From Candidatus Alcyoniella australis (GTDB lineage Bacteria > Lernaellota > Lernaellaia > JAVCCG01 > Alcyoniellaceae): a stretch of DNA of 13,237 nt. The stretch's first letter is position 1; every line of letters starts with the position of its first letter. The translations under genes were made by a program, and so were the position numbers. The stretch spans positions 1 to 13,237 of the forward strand of contig JAVCCG010000128.1 in assembly GCA_030765605.1 (NCBI GenBank), given 5' to 3'. Below the pieces are notes generated by a model. It searched no databases. It had not been told where the DNA came from and worked only from the letters and a program-made list of their open reading frames with translations. Positions 13,219 to 13,237 of the stretch are shown piece after piece.

Positions 13219-13237
13219 ATGCAACTTTACATCGGCC
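13219..13237 (+). CDS. Start of a probable transposase (cut by window edge)
   Basis: ATG 13219 follows GAGGAGG (13204-13210) at an eight-base distance, and the six visible codons read MQLYIG. This opening is typical of IS110-family transposases (MxLYxGxDxH...), whose RuvC-like DEDD domain starts within the first residues. Six residues cannot prove the family. The context (structured leader, interrupted repeat) supports a mobile-element gene. The gene continues beyond the window. Confidence 0.4.

Larger units (their letters stand above)
13131..13237 (+). mobile_element. Left end of a probable IS110-type insertion sequence (partial)
   Basis: Three signs together: a transposase-like start codon with a strong ribosome binding site, a highly structured leader immediately before it, and a broken copy of a local repeat immediately before that. 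The 11-base arms GGGCTGTCCTC (13135-13145) and GAGGACAGCCC (13207-13217) are perfect complements. IS110-family elements lack classic terminal inverted repeats and carry a non-coding structured region at one end (the bridge RNA locus in the IS110 group), which would fit a leader here. The true left boundary cannot be placed and the right end is outside the window. Confidence 0.42.

Overview
The window is GC-rich bacterial chromosomal DNA that looks Gram-negative. It carries an RND/MMPL-type exporter, an exported protein with a Sec signal peptide, a mechanosensitive-channel remnant and part of a biotin operon. Start codons include TTG, and good GGAGG-type ribosome binding sites occur. The lineage cannot be named from the sequence. 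The mix of families would suit a deltaproteobacterium-like or uncultured environmental group, but that is a guess.

Layout: (1) 9-941, a single-domain Cdc48/FtsH-like AAA ATPase, possibly cut by the window edge. (2) 1221-2047, an AT-richer island with one unrecognised Cys-rich protein on the minus strand, a clear sigma70-type promoter and an operator-like inverted repeat. (3) 2048-4349, a plus-strand run: the C-terminal third of a ComM/YifB ATPase whose 5' part is missing, a multi-pass membrane protein, an HRDC-domain protein of the type often seen beside diversity-generating retroelements, and a frameshifted remnant of a small exported protein. (4) 4361-5967, minus strand: a GT87-like membrane glycosyltransferase and a small zinc-ribbon membrane protein. 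(5) 6209-9288, plus strand: an intact RND/MMPL exporter, then two degraded genes (a sialidase/BNR-like protein and a MscS channel), each missing internal blocks, then a small glycine-rich membrane protein. (6) 9352-11504, bioB and bioF with a 4-base overlap, preceded by a BirA-like inverted repeat. (7) 11537-11861, a modular repeat array built from a 39-base and a 28-base unit, each with its own hairpin. (8) 11862-12920, minus strand: an exported, probably seven-bladed beta-propeller protein. (9) 13067-13237, a diverged copy of the array unit, followed at once by a structured leader and the first six codons of a probable IS110-type transposase.

The only pathway seen working is biotin synthesis (BioF makes 7-keto-8-aminopelargonate from pimeloyl-thioester and alanine; BioB does the final sulfur insertion); bioA and bioD are not here. 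The rest is a patchwork of unrelated genes and at least four gene remnants, which indicates a region that has been rearranged repeatedly. The most notable signals are the modular hairpin array, where a paired base change keeps the stem, its diverged copy next to the putative insertion sequence, and the transposase leader whose long inverted repeat covers the ribosome binding site.
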